64,000 bases of DNA from CAUZIZ01 sp963579905 (GCA_963579905.1 CAUZIZ010000006.1:6956-70955), one strand, 5' to 3'. Positions 1-9,757 are shown, numbered from the stretch's first letter. The notes: generated from the sequence alone by a model not told the origin. Translations and numbers: made by a program.

Positions 1-129
1 AAGAAGCCTCAGTGTCCTACGGTAGCATGGGCATCCCTGCCCGTGATGACCGATCCGTCGAGCCAAGGGCTCGACAATCACGGCCTGGAAGACCGTGCCA
101 CGGTTGGGAATCCTGAACCTGGAACCGAA

Positions 130-368
130 TGAAGTTTCAGCTTAGTCCCGCCCCCGCTGCGCTGCCCCATTCGAGAAAGAAACTTCCGGCTACTGGAGAT
201 TTGTGCTGTTGTCCAGCTCTCTCCTCGGAACTTGGCCTCATGTTGCTAACGGCTCAAGTCGTTCGCGGCTCTGTCGGACTTGACTTCGTAACGCTGGTAG
301 TTCACCCGTTGGCGGCACCTTCGGAGGGCAGGAGACGTGCGACGTTCAGACGAATTCTTGGAGTTCAG
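130..368 (+). repeat. Intergenic repeat module A, copy 1
   Basis: First copy of a roughly 240-bp module. It recurs near 4045-4256 on this strand, and near 14499-14671, 28114-28374 and 40796-41010 on the other. Landmarks are CGAGAAAGAAACTTCCGG, GGCTCAAGTCGTTCGCGG, CGTAACGCTGGTAGTTCACC and the end sequence ACGTGCGACGTTCAGACG. It lies just beyond the 3' end of the neighbouring minus-strand gene. Bases 1-129 before it hold only small hairpins (for example GTCGAGCC/GGCTCGAC at 57-75) and no recognisable gene. Open frames through the module are by-products of the repeat. Confidence 0.85.
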
Positions 369-412
369 GTCGGGCTCCTGCTTCGCCGGGGAGGCTCCAA
401 CCTCGCGGATTG

Positions 413-3199
413 CTATTCTAGAAGTTTGGCGATCCTCTTTTCGGATTCGGGGCTCCAACCTGCAAAGACATCGGCGACTCGGCCCTTCTTATCGACCAGA
501 ATCGACAGGGGAACGAACGCCTGGTCTCCGCCGTAGACCTTCTCAATGCCTGCCTCATCGATTCGGTATAAGGGATAGGAAACGCCCAGTTTCCGCGCAA
601 AAACTTCAATCGAAGCCGGCGCTACTTCCTGATCGAGACTGATACCGAGCAGTTGGATTCCCTTTTTCTGGAAGCGGAGCTTGAGCTTTTCGAGCTCCGG
701 CATCTCCTTACGACACGGTCCGCACCAGGTGGCCCACAAATTCAAGAAGTAGGCGGTTCCTTTCGGCAGGGCGGCCGGCGGCTCCTTTTCTTGGCCGTTC
801 AAAGAATATAAGTCAAAAGCGGGGAGGACACCACCTTTCTTCAAGCCCAATTTGTGCCAGATCAGATCGTCTCTACTGACCGGATCGGGGAGCGACGCAG
901 GGCGATCCGTCAAGATTGTGTAATCTTCTGATGATTCGACGATCTTCAGCGAGGTACCGGAAGAGATCCTTCCGAAGCGATGCGACTTGCCCGATGGCCA
1001 AAGTACCTCCATCCATTCCGCCTCCTCCTTCTGTCCCAGGCCGAAAAGGAGTCGGGGATCCGGCTGAGCGAGAAAACCATTGCCGCCGGAGCACACCCGG
1101 GTCTGAACCCCATGGGCTGTCTTCAAACGCACCACCGCTCCGAAGGCGTCCCTGCCACTCTCCCTTCCCTCCAGGACAACCCTGATGAAGTTGTTCGCCT
1201 GACCTACATTATTCTTGAAGAGAAGGTGCCCTTCGCCTTGGATGGCGGTCAGAAAGATGTCCAGATCTCCATCGTTGTCGAAATCCGCCAGCACAGCGGC
1301 ACGACCATCGGATATGGAGTCGATTCCAGACACTCCGGAGATGTCTTGAAATCCTTGAGACTCAAGATTCAAGAAGAGCGCATCTCGCTCGAATCCGCTG
1401 AAAGAGAGCCCCTCACGGAACAAGAGCTTCATGTGCTCCTGCTGATAGCTCTGGTTACCCGGGTCCTCCAAGCCCACGCTGGACGCCACCACGTGGCGCC
1501 AGAAAAAGCTTCAGGTATCCTTCATGGACTTACCACTGATAAATCCGTTGGGCGAGTAAAGATCCTCCCAACCATCGTTATCGAAGTCCACGAAGACGCC
1601 ACCCCAGGCCCAGCCTGCCCCGAAAGGGCCCAAGGAGGCGCTGACATCCCGGAAATCGCCCTTCGAATTGCCTTGGAACAAGCTGTTGCCTGCCGCCAGC
1701 TTTCTTAGAACGCTACGACTCGATGTGCCGCTCGGAAAGAGACGATCCAGAATCCGATTTCCCGCAGTGGACGACATATTCGTCACGTAGAGATCCAGAT
1801 GCCCATCGTTGTTGTAGTCCCCAAACGAGACCCCCATGCCATTTCCGGGATCCAGGACACCCGATGAGTCTGCCCGATCCTGGAATCGGTCTCCCAGGTT
1901 CACGTAGAGAGCATTCTCTCCGAAGTCGTTCGCAACATAGAGGTCCAGCAGACCGTTGCCGTCGATATCGGCGAACTGAGCGGCATAACTCCAGCGCCTG
2001 TCCTGGACGCCCCAGGCTTTGGCAGACTCGGTAAAGGTTCCGTCCTTTTGATTGAGGAAGAGTAGATTGGGGGTTCCGTTGCTGGCCCGATGCCAGGAGT
2101 TGGGCATGACCCTTCCATATCGGTTGTAGGAAGTGACATAAATATCGGTCCATCCATCCCTATTGACGTCCGCGGCGGTAGCACTGAAGCCAACAGCTGG
2201 CAGCGACACGCCCGCTTCCTGAGAGATATCCCGAAAACTCAACTTGCCATCCGGAATGAGGCGGTTCTCAAAGAACATCTGCTCCCCGACTGCGGCCACG
2301 AAGAGGTCCAGATCTCCATCATTGTCGGCGTCCAGGAACAAAGGCGCCGTTCCCGACAGGGTCACAGCGACACCAGCATCTTCCGCCGCATCGGAGAAGG
2401 TGCTCCCCTGGTTTCGGTAGAGGTAGTTGCGCCCAATCCCAGTGGCGAAGACATCTATCAAACCATCTCCATCCACATCTCCTGCAGCGGCCCCGTGGTA
2501 GACGAAATCGTTGTTTCCAGGCGAGCCATAGGCAGGAAGGGACACTGAAACGCCCGCGGGGAGAGCGACCTGCGAGAACAGGTCGACATCGGTACGGAGG
2601 GTCTGGATCCTTTCGATCCTGAAAACAGAAATCAGCCAACTCTCGGTCCCGGTTCGCTCCGCCTCGATCCGACCATCTCCTCGGACCCACAGCCGCCGGT
2701 TGCTCTGATCTCGGCCTACCAGGAAGAACTTGAATCCGCTCTTTCCAATACCCCTCTCCGGCTCTCCCGAAAAGCGGGCCTGCTTGACCTTGAAACGAGC
2801 GTCCTCGATCTCCGAAAAAAGCGAGAGAAATGCTTCCCACGTATTCTCTAGCTGCTCCCGCATCAAGGTCGCGCTGGGCACAGGCTGAAGCACACCCAAC
2901 GAAATCCACTTAATTGTTTTGGTAGAGGGCCCCAGGGACGCAGGCCAGGGCGTCGCCTGCACAGGATCGTGGAAAAAGCGGACGATTCGCTTCGGTTCTC
3001 TCTGCTGGACCGCGCTGGAAAAGTCGATAAGGGCGTTCGCTAGCGACTCCGATAGATCCTCTACTTGCCCCAGATCCTCTTTGTCCAGCTGAAACTGACT
3101 TGGTTCTACCGATTGAGCCTCAACGAGGCCAATTCTGAGGACAAGCATTAACACTAAAGCGTGGCTACAAAACAGATTCACTAGCCCATTATATGCCAC
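413..3199 (-). CDS. FG-GAP/ASPIC-UnbV protein with C-terminal thioredoxin domain; candidate selenoprotein (in-frame UGA)
   Basis: Secreted CRTAC1-like protein fused to a TlpA/ResA-type thioredoxin. Read from GTG 3199 (GGAGGAGG five bases upstream), one frame runs 928 codons to TAG at 413, broken only by TGA at 1513-1511 (codon 563). A signal peptide covers about residues 8-29. Calcium-loop FG-GAP repeats lie on both sides of the TGA: DVDGDGLID, DADNDGDLD, DVNRDGWTD, DIDGNGLLD, DYNNDGHLD and DFDNDGWED before it, DFDNDGDLD after it. One propeller therefore spans the stop. An ASPIC/UnbV segment follows (about 660-720), then thioredoxin motif WCGPC near 825-829. The residues around the TGA read KDT-UGA-SFFWR. 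Unbroken frame, clean homology across the stop and the hairpin right after it suggest UGA is read as selenocysteine. The alternative is a recent nonsense mutation that removes the thioredoxin half. Selenocysteine machinery genes are not in this window. Confidence 0.8.
1479..1502 (-). promoter_or_regulatory. SECIS-like hairpin downstream of in-frame UGA
   Basis: Starting nine bases after the UGA, the mRNA can fold as CUGG-CGCCAC, loop GUG, GUGGCG-U-CCAG. That is ten base pairs with a single bulged U. The apical loop is 19-21 bases past the UGA and contains GU. The Escherichia coli fdhF SECIS also has a bulged U and a GU-containing loop at nearly the same distance, although its bulged U is on the 5' side of the stem and this one is on the 3' side. 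Folding and function are inferred, not tested. Confidence 0.55.
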
Positions 3200-3337
3200 A
3201 CAGGCCTCCTCCAGGGGATCAGGGAAGAAGCGTTCAGCCCCCTCCCACCGGCCGGGACTTGAGGATGTCCAGAGTGTTCACTATTCCGACCAGGTGGCCC
3301 TCATGAGTCGAAAAACAGCCGCCGATGCTTCCTCACG

Positions 3338-3367
3338 TTGACATGGGGTCAAAGATAAGAGTATGAT
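3338..3367 (+). promoter_or_regulatory. Sigma-70-type promoter of the RRM protein gene
   Basis: A perfect -35 box TTGACA (3338-3343) is followed after 18 bases by TATGAT (3362-3367). The RRM gene starts at 3575, so the transcript would carry a leader of about 200 bases. A long leader is common for cold-shock-type RNA-binding protein genes. The leader holds a small CTTCAG/CTGAAG hairpin and no open frame of note. The rest of 3200-3574 shows nothing recognisable. Confidence 0.65.
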
Positions 3368-3574
3368 TTCCAGGATCTCTTCAGTACAAGGCCTCCTGAA
3401 GCTATCTCAAGAAGAAATATTGAAGGCCTAGTCAGTCTTACCCCTGCGAAAGATACCCCCATAGGAATCACCGACTGGACCGTGGCCCGCGACCAAGAAT
3501 CCGACCATGTTCTGTTCCTTTATCTGTCAGCATCTCAGGGTTGGAAGACAAACATATTCTCTTAGGAGGAGAAG

Positions 3575-3904
3575 ATGAGCAACAAACTGTATGTAGGCGG
3601 TCTACCCTATTCCACAACGGAAGAAGCGCTAGAGCAACTTTTCTCGGAACATGGAAATGTCGAATCGGCCAAGGTGATTACGGACAGAGATACTGGTCGA
3701 TCACGGGGCTTCGGTTTTGTGGAGATGGAATCCGCAGGCGAAGCACAAAAGGCGATCTCGGCCCTGAACGGCACCGATCTTGACGGACGGACTCTAACCG
3801 TCAATGAGGCCAAGCCCCGGGAGAATCGATCCGGTGGTGGTGGTGGTGGTGGTGGTTACGGCGGTGGAGGCGGAGGTGGAGGCGGAGGTCGCGACCGCTG
3901 GTAG
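3575..3904 (+). CDS. Glycine-rich RRM RNA-binding protein
   Basis: Small cytoplasmic RNA-binding protein of 109 residues. It has one RNA recognition motif at residues 4-82, with RNP2 (LYVGGL, 5-10) and RNP1 (RGFGFVEM, about 45-52) both intact, followed by a tail of almost pure glycine ending GRDRW. This is the usual architecture of bacterial Rbp proteins, which bind single-stranded RNA and are often cold-induced in cyanobacteria and other phyla. The start ATG at 3575 is preceded by TTAGGAGGAG. A sigma-70 promoter about 210 bases upstream and a strong terminator right after the gene show that it is monocistronic. Confidence 0.95.
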   Translation: MSNKLYVGGLPYSTTEEALEQLFSEHGNVESAKVITDRDTGRSRGFGFVEMESAGEAQKAISALNGTDLDGRTLTVNEAKPRENRSGGGGGGGGYGGGGGGGGGGRDRW

Positions 3905-3928
3905 CTCCGTAGATTTATAGCACTAACC

Positions 3929-3964
3929 AAAAGAGGGGCGTCCGGGTCGGTTCGCCCCTCTTTT
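3929..3964 (+). terminator. Rho-independent terminator after the RRM gene
   Basis: Perfect 12-bp stem AAAAGAGGGGCG / CGCCCCTCTTTT with a 12-base loop, starting 24 bases after the stop codon. The T-run sits at the end of the right arm. Confidence 0.9.
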
Positions 3965-4044
3965 GCGTGTGGGCACCCAACCTCAGCAGCAGTTCCGATC
4001 CAAAGGGCAGCGATACTACTTCCCTGCCCTTTCTTGTCAGTGCC

Positions 4045-4256
4045 CCCCCAGCGGTGCTGCCCCGTTCGAGAAAAGAAACTTCCGGCTACTGGGGATTTGT
4101 GCGGCTCTCTCCTCGAAACCTGGGCTCATTTCGCTAACGGCTCAAGTCGTTCGCGGCTCTGTCGGACTTGGCTTCGTAACGCTGGTAGTTCACCCGTTGG
4201 CGGCACCTTCGGAGGACTGGAGACGTGCGACGAATTCTTGAAGTTTCAGCTTAGTG
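4045..4256 (+). repeat. Intergenic repeat module A, copy 2
   Basis: Same module and orientation as the copy at 130-368: AGCGGTGCTGCCCCGTTCGA, then CGGCTCAAGTCGTTCGCGG, then ACGTGCGACGAATTCTTGA, finishing with AAGTTTCAGCTTAG. Relative to the reverse copies it lacks the segment containing CGTGGGGAAGAG. It fills the gap between the RRM terminator and the 3' end of the glycosidase pseudogene. Confidence 0.85.
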
Positions 4257-4295
4257 CAAACAAGTTCTTCCGAACCCGCTCGCATTTCGTTCTCG

Positions 4296-6602
4296 TCAAG
4301 GCTGTATTGGCTCCAGGGGATAGTGGATTCTTGTCTTCGATACGTTCGCCACTACGTCCTTGCCATCGACATTGAGTGTGAGACCCTTCTCCTTGCTCCA
4401 GCTTACAGAGACTTTGTGTCCCAGCACCTTTAGATTCGAGACCGAAGCTTCGCGCCACGGGCTGTTGACGTTCACTTCGATGCCCTCCTCGGCTACCCTC
4501 AAACCGAAGACGCCTTCGTAGAGCCCCAGCATCAGATTGAAGTTGGCTGGATAGTTGAAGGACCTCGCCGCCGGCCGGCATCTCCCTCCGGCAAACATCT
4601 CGCCCGTTTCCGCACTGTATGCCTCCGCCATATACCTTGGTCCGAGACCCTCACTCCACCAGTGCAGCTTGAAGAGCTTCTTCAACATGAAGTGGGCCAT
4701 CTCGGTTTGTCCCGCCCAATAGAGGCCCCTGACTATCTCCATCTGATAGTGCCAGACCAATGATAGTGCCAGACCAAACCAACAATCTCGTGGTTGTCGG
4801 GATCGTAGAAGGGACTGTCCCAGGCCAGGGATGGCAGCCCGTAGGGTCGGTTGAAGGCCTTCGATTCGAGGTTCTTGACCAACGCCTTGACCTCATCAGC
4901 CAGACCACGCATTCCATTCATGAAGAAGGAGGCCAGGAAGCCGGTGGTGAAGGAAAATGCATGCTTGTGTACGGTCTGCTGACCATTGGAGTCCACGTCC
5001 ACGTACATCCCCAGCTCGGAGTTCCACATCAAACGGTTGACTTGCTCAGCTAGACTCTGCGACTTCTCCGAATACACTTGGGCCTTCTGGGTGCGTCCGA
5101 TGGCTCCTTCCAGGAAAGCCAGGTCCGACAAGGCCCCTGCCAGGAAGGCATTGAGATCGCAGTAGGAGGCACGGCTCCCTCTGTACTTCTCGGCCAGGTC
5201 CATCCAGGCGTAATCTCCTCCAATCGTCCAGTAGAGTCCCAACGCCTGGTTGAACCGGTTGTCGTCGTACCACTTCAATCCCATCTCCAAACGCTCAATC
5301 AGAGGAACTCCCTCGATTTCTTGCGTCAGGAAAGCGGTGTCCCCAGCGAACTCAACGTACTTCCTGGTGATCTGCGCCAGCGTGCTCGGCCCCCCATCCA
5401 TCATGAATGGATCCTTCTGCACGCGCCCTTTCCCACTGTCGAAGTAGACGCCCCTCACCCCCGGGACTTGCCCGTCTTCCCGTTGGGTTGACCACATGAT
5501 GCGCACAAAGTCCTTTACGGCCTGAGGCATCCAGTAGATGACAGCGGCGGCGGCCTCCATGTTGTCAATGTTTCCAATCACCTGATCGTGTAGATAACCG
5601 CTGTAGTTGGTGCTCCACTGCCCATTCGGGAGGGCATCGTCGTCGATATCCCATTGGTTGATCCTGAAGTTGGCCCACATCCAGTAGTGGGCCCCCACGA
5701 ACTGATCGTCCGGGCAGCTGAATTGGGGGATATCTTGCAGGAAATTGTTCCAGTACGCGGTGGTCTCGGCCAAGCGTGCTGCCGGGTCGGACAGGATGTA
5801 GCCGGCGTCTTCCTGCGCCTGCTGAGAATCCTTAGCGATGGATCGGACAAAAGAAAACTCCTGTGGACTGCCCGGCTCCAGGTTGATGTCATGCTGCTCC
5901 AGGATGTTGTAGACATCGCCCGAGAACATTTCTGACAAGGTGAACTTCCCGTTCTCCAGGGAGCAGCCTGAGGCCATGCCCGTCCCGGGTCGCAGATCAC
6001 ATAGCGCCAGCCCCTTGTCGATCCAGGCCTTCTCTGCCCCGAGGTCTCGCGGCCTCTTGTCTCCGAAGCCCAGGATCTCCCTGAAAAGACGCAGCTTGAG
6101 TCTTCTTGAAGCCTTGATCCTGACGGTGGTGCAGTAGGCAAACCGGCCTGGCGGTGCAAAGCTGCGGGCTTCCAACTCGAAGTCTTTGAACTTGAGACGC
6201 CCAGATATGCTGATCCGGACGGAGCGAGACCCTGGCTTCCTGGGCATACTCCAGGGACAAGGGATACTTCTCTCCTGTTTCGGCATCGTATACAGCCGAG
6301 ATTATGTCCCGATCCACCGGTGGCTTGACGCTGGCCCGGATAACGCTGCTGCACAAGCCACTGACCTCCAGGCGTCTGATATCGCACCGAAACATCACCC
6401 GGTTGTTGCCATAGGAAGCAGGTAGATTTCTGACCCTGCCGGGGTCGACTGAATACTCCAGCCAGGCGCAGGCATCGGTTGCAAGTGAATTCGCTTCAGG
6501 TGCGGCCTTCGTTTCGCCAGCACCGCTGGGCGAGACAAACGTTGGGACTGTCGTACCGACCAGTGACGCGGCCAGCAGTTCTCGTCTAGTCAAGGGGCTC
6601 AT
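4296..6602 (-). pseudogene. Decayed six-hairpin glycoside hydrolase (Tat-exported)
   Basis: Remains of an exported glycosidase of the alpha/alpha six-barrel (six-hairpin) type, the fold of GH63, GH78 and GH116; the exact family is not clear. It begins at ATG 6602 with a Tat signal (SPLTRRELLAASLVG). The frame shifts near 6225, where EARVS in one frame continues as VRISISGRLKFKDFELEA in another. It shifts again at 4744-4777, where a 17-bp tandem duplication breaks the frame inside the GLVWHYQ segment. Rejoined, the product would be about 765 residues with recognisable motifs such as GGDYAWMDLAEKYRG. The duplication is a real mutational signature; the first shift could be a sequencing error. 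The intact neighbour at 6898 is divergently transcribed. Confidence 0.8.
4744..4777. repeat. 17-bp tandem duplication breaking the glycosidase frame
   Basis: TGATAGTGCCAGACCAA occurs twice back to back (4744-4760 and 4761-4777). Removing one copy would rejoin the two reading frames of the glycosidase, because 17 is not a multiple of three. Confidence 0.95.
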
Positions 6603-6667
6603 GTTTCATCCTCGTTGTTTGAGGCCGCTTGCGCGGCCCGGAAAGGTATCATGACGCTCCTCCTCTC

Positions 6668-6850
6668 ACACTTGTCCCGTCAGATAGAGTCCTTGGGAGG
6701 CAAGTGTTATGCGAGTCTATGCCAGCTGGGATTCTGGCATCGGTATACGGACAACACAAGCATCGAGGTCCATCAGGGGTTGTGACACACGGCGACCCAT
6801 GGGAAACTGTGATTCTCGATATGGGCCACAACCCCGTTGGGATTGACCTC
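6668..6850 (+). promoter_or_regulatory. Highly structured leader upstream of the GH-like gene
   Basis: Three consecutive stem-loops fill the 5' region of the gene at 6898. The first is ACACTTG/CAAGTGT (6668-6674 with 6701-6707). The second is ATGCCAG/CTGGCAT (6719-6725 with 6734-6740). The third is a nested rod: GAGGTC/GACCTC (6765-6770 with 6845-6850), GGGGTTGTG/CACAACCCC (6776-6784 with 6827-6835) and CCCAT/ATGGG. It could be a cis-acting RNA or a small RNA. No known riboswitch class was recognised. The strand is assumed from the downstream gene. Confidence 0.4.
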
Positions 6851-6897
6851 ACTCTTGATGATACCTAACCCACGCTTTCCATAGGGGGTTTCAAAGT

Positions 6898-8586
6898 ATG
6901 ACAAAACTCATGATAGGGACATTGTTCTTGAGCACTGGTTTGCTCGCGGGAGGTGTCCGTCAGCCACTGCCTCCGGGCGAAGGCTCTCAAGAACAGGAAG
7001 CGCTGGAAGAGAAGAAGTCACCCTTCATCGAGCCCCAGGAACGCTCCAAGAGAATCCGCCGCAACCCCGGCTCCTGGAATCCCATCGTCGATCTCACGGA
7101 TATCTTTCCCGGTAACCGGGCTATGAATCGCCACGGCGTATTCGAACTTTACGACGCGGCGATCGGCGTCAAGCTCCGCGTCGAGCAGGCCCGCCGGTCG
7201 AAACCGCTCCTGGACGCGGTTGCGGAGTGGGAGAAGGGACAATTTATCGGTCCACTCTTCATCTGGGAAGCCGAAGGCCACTTCCACATGATCTACGAGT
7301 GCAGCCGCGCCAGCTCAACCTGCTATGCGAGGAGTTCCGACGGCTACCACTGGGAGCGGCCAAACCTGGGTGAGGTCGAGTTCGAGGGCTCGGCGAAAAA
7401 CAACATTCTCCGCAACGGAATCAAGGGAGCTACGGGTGTTTTCATCGATCCCCATGCCCCCCAGGCAGAGCGCTTCAAAGCCATGGGTGGCGACATGGCC
7501 TGGTACGACCCGGCCACCCTGCAGCCGCTGGACGGCGAGGAGGCGATGCGGCGATGGAACGCTCAGGTCTATGACGAGGACGCCTACAAGGGTCCCCGGG
7601 CCGAGATATGGGGCCGCACCCTCGCTTGGATCTCGGCGGACGGCCGTAAATGGAAGGAGCTGGAGGAACCGCTGGGCAATCGGCCCGTGAACGGCGGAAT
7701 TTCCGCCCGCTACGATTCCCACAACGATGAGTACATCGCCTACCAGCAGATCATGGGTAACACGGCTGAACTGATGCCAGGCATCGGCACCGCCCGCGTC
7801 GAGGAAGAGACGCAGCGCCGCACCATTGGATTCTCACGCACCAAGGATTTTCGCCGTTGGCCTGCACCCAAGTTGATTCTGGCTCCTGATGCCCAGGATG
7901 ACCTGGATATCTCCTTCTATGGAGCCAACTACTTTCCCTACCCCGGACGCACCGACCTTCACGTCATGATGATCCCCGTCTACCACCAGCTGATCGACCA
8001 TGTCGACACTCAGATAGCCTTCAGTCGAGATGGCCTCTTCTGGTCTCGGCCCGAACGCCGCCCTATCCATACGGTGGGGACGCCCGGCAGCGGCGAGGAC
8101 TCGCAGGTACATACCTGGCGCAATGGACTGGTGGAACTGCCGGACGGTCAGTGGGCAATGCCGTATACGGGGATGTCGAGCCTGCACAACGCCTACGGGG
8201 AAAAGCAACTCTTTCCGCGGGGTCGGCCGATCCAGATCCGCTACGCACTCTGGGATCCGCACCGCTTCATTGGCATGGAGGCTGACAACGAAGGCCGGTT
8301 CACGATACCGACCATCTACCGCCATGGGAATCAGCTGCGCTTGAACTACCGCTGCGCGGTGGGGGGCTGGATACAGGTGGAGCTCCTGCGCAAGAGTCCC
8401 TCCATGAACCACGCTGACCTGGGTCCCGTTAAAGGATTTAGTTTCGCCGACTGCGAGCGACTGACGGGTGATGAATCCGCTCGCGTCGTGACCTGGAAAG
8501 GCAAGAGCGACCTTTCAGGGATCGGTGACACGGGAGCGATCCGCATCAAGATGTTTCAGGCCAAACTCTTTGCCTACAAGTTCTAG
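6898..8586 (+). CDS. Secreted five-bladed propeller protein, glycosidase-like (GH32/GH43 fold)
   Basis: Protein of 562 residues with an N-terminal signal peptide (MTKLMIGTLFLSTGLLAGG). The body has repeated WxS.DG.xW-type segments (CYARSSDGYHWERP, AWISADGRKWKELE, AFSRDGLFWSRP) and acidic residues spaced as in five-bladed propeller glycosidases of the invertase/arabinanase type. The C-terminal part (LRLNYRCAVGGWIQVELL, about 480-500) looks like the beta-sandwich often attached to such enzymes. Substrate cannot be told. Start ATG 6898 follows a weak purine stretch. It has its own long structured leader and is divergent from the decayed glycosidase, which suggests a former carbohydrate-use locus. 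Confidence 0.65.
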   Translation: MTKLMIGTLFLSTGLLAGGVRQPLPPGEGSQEQEALEEKKSPFIEPQERSKRIRRNPGSWNPIVDLTDIFPGNRAMNRHGVFELYDAAIGVKLRVEQARRSKPLLDAVAEWEKGQFIGPLFIWEAEGHFHMIYECSRASSTCYARSSDGYHWERPNLGEVEFEGSAKNNILRNGIKGATGVFIDPHAPQAERFKAMGGDMAWYDPATLQPLDGEEAMRRWNAQVYDEDAYKGPRAEIWGRTLAWISADGRKWKELEEPLGNRPVNGGISARYDSHNDEYIAYQQIMGNTAELMPGIGTARVEEETQRRTIGFSRTKDFRRWPAPKLILAPDAQDDLDISFYGANYFPYPGRTDLHVMMIPVYHQLIDHVDTQIAFSRDGLFWSRPERRPIHTVGTPGSGEDSQVHTWRNGLVELPDGQWAMPYTGMSSLHNAYGEKQLFPRGRPIQIRYALWDPHRFIGMEADNEGRFTIPTIYRHGNQLRLNYRCAVGGWIQVELLRKSPSMNHADLGPVKGFSFADCERLTGDESARVVTWKGKSDLSGIGDTGAIRIKMFQAKLFAYKF

Positions 8587-8627
8587 GAGAATCAGTGGAC
8601 GCCCCGGTTCAGACGTTCAGAAGAATT

Positions 8628-9398
8628 CTAAAACGTGAAGCCGTCGGAGCTGTCCTGCGGCTTGTATCCCAACACCTCTTGCGCGTGAGTGGTGTCCCGG
8701 ATGGCCCACTTGTTGTTGGAAACAGTGTCGAAGATATCAAATCGCAACGACTCGGGAGCGCTCAGACACAGATCTATCATCTGGACGCAGTCTCCATGGC
8801 TGAGCCAGCCCGACACATGACGCTGGATCTCCGGACGGTTGCTCTTCAACAGGGCGCCGATCCTCAGACAGATGATCGACATGTTCCACTCAGCGGAGTA
8901 CATCCGGCCCAATACCTCGCCAAAGGCCTTGGTAACCCCATAGAGATCATAGGGCCAGTAGGACGAGTTCTGGTCCAACATGTCCCATTTCTCAGGAACC
9001 TTGTCGTATTCGCCCGCGACAATTTCCTTATAGGGCGAGTGATGGTACTGGGGGCCTAACGTGACGGCGCCACTGCTGGCATAGATGACGCGCTTCACGC
9101 CCTGAATTCGCGCCGCCTCGTAGACGTTGCGGCAACCCTTGATGTTGATCTCCAGATTGCCCTCCCAGCTGTGGACATTCCGGTTCTCGGCTGAAAGATG
9201 AAGCACCATATCCATTCCCTCGAAGGCCGGTAGAATGGCCTCGAAGTTAGCGATGCTGGCCCTCGTATTGGGGATCCCATCCACGTCACTCCGATTGAGT
9301 CCGCTGAAATCGTACTTGTGTCCCAGATTCCTCCAGGTAAGACCACCTATGTCTCCGCTAGCACCCGTGATGAGGACTTTCTTTTTTGGATCTGCCAT
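8628..9398 (-). CDS. NAD-dependent epimerase/dehydratase (extended SDR)
   Basis: 256-residue short-chain dehydrogenase of the NAD-dependent epimerase/dehydratase family. The Rossmann nucleotide motif GASGDIGG is at residues 12-19, the catalytic Tyr and Lys are in YGVTK (about 153-157), and the SSGAV strand precedes them. Length and the fold through NxxH-like VLHLSAENRN resemble uronate dehydrogenases and nucleoside-sugar epimerases; the substrate is unknown. ATG at 9398 is preceded by AGGGAGTAA. It converges on the GH-like gene, with only 41 bases between the two stops. That gap carries the GACGTTCAGAAGAATTC remnant of repeat module A. Confidence 0.85.
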   Translation of the reverse strand: MADPKKKVLITGASGDIGGLTWRNLGHKYDFSGLNRSDVDGIPNTRASIANFEAILPAFEGMDMVLHLSAENRNVHSWEGNLEINIKGCRNVYEAARIQGVKRVIYASSGAVTLGPQYHHSPYKEIVAGEYDKVPEKWDMLDQNSSYWPYDLYGVTKAFGEVLGRMYSAEWNMSIICLRIGALLKSNRPEIQRHVSGWLSHGDCVQMIDLCLSAPESLRFDIFDTVSNNKWAIRDTTHAQEVLGYKPQDSSDGFTF

Positions 9399-9696
9399 TT
9401 TTGTTACTCCCTAGGGTTGAGGGCAACCGCCGCTAACCAGAAGGGGCGGCACGGACTGAATCAGTCCAGCCCGAAAGTGTATTCCAAGGTACCCGACAAG
9501 GTGCGAGTGAACGGGCAGCAAAAGCATCCACAAAAGGATCGTGAAAATAGGAGTACAGTGGACATGAGCACTCTGCAGAGAAGGACTCTGTATTGACAGA
9601 AAATGCATTATATGCCCGCCTGGAGACGCGGTCAAGACGGTCCTATTGTCCTCTTTTTTCCTTTGCCCTTGCCCCGGCCTAAGACCTCGAAAAATC

Positions 9697-9757
9697 CCAA
9701 GATACAAGATACAGACAAATTCCAAATCACAGGCACCAAGCTCCAAACGATCAACTC
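9697..9757. repeat. CAAGATACAAGATACA-type intergenic repeat fragment
   Basis: Contains CCCAAGATACAAGATACAGA, then AAATTCCAAATCACAGG and CAAGCTCCAAACG. This matches the arms of the inverted repeat at 59819-60045 and, inverted, the stretch at 48543-48594. The remainder of the gap 9399-9862 shows no gene. Confidence 0.75.

Noticed and set aside
129..536. Open frames through module A copies (also near 4034, 14294, 28061 and 40462) that give similar peptides such as TAQVVRGSVGLGFVTLVVHP
   Set aside because: The similarity comes from DNA repeats. The frames differ by indels, have no ribosome sites and lie in both orientations next to genes.
3830..3895. GGTGGTGGT tract as a repeat element
   Set aside because: It encodes the glycine tail of the RRM protein and is in frame.
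9593..9616. TTGACA with downstream TATGCC as a promoter for the 9863 gene
   Set aside because: The spacing of 12 bases is too short and no better -10 box lies at 16-18 bases.
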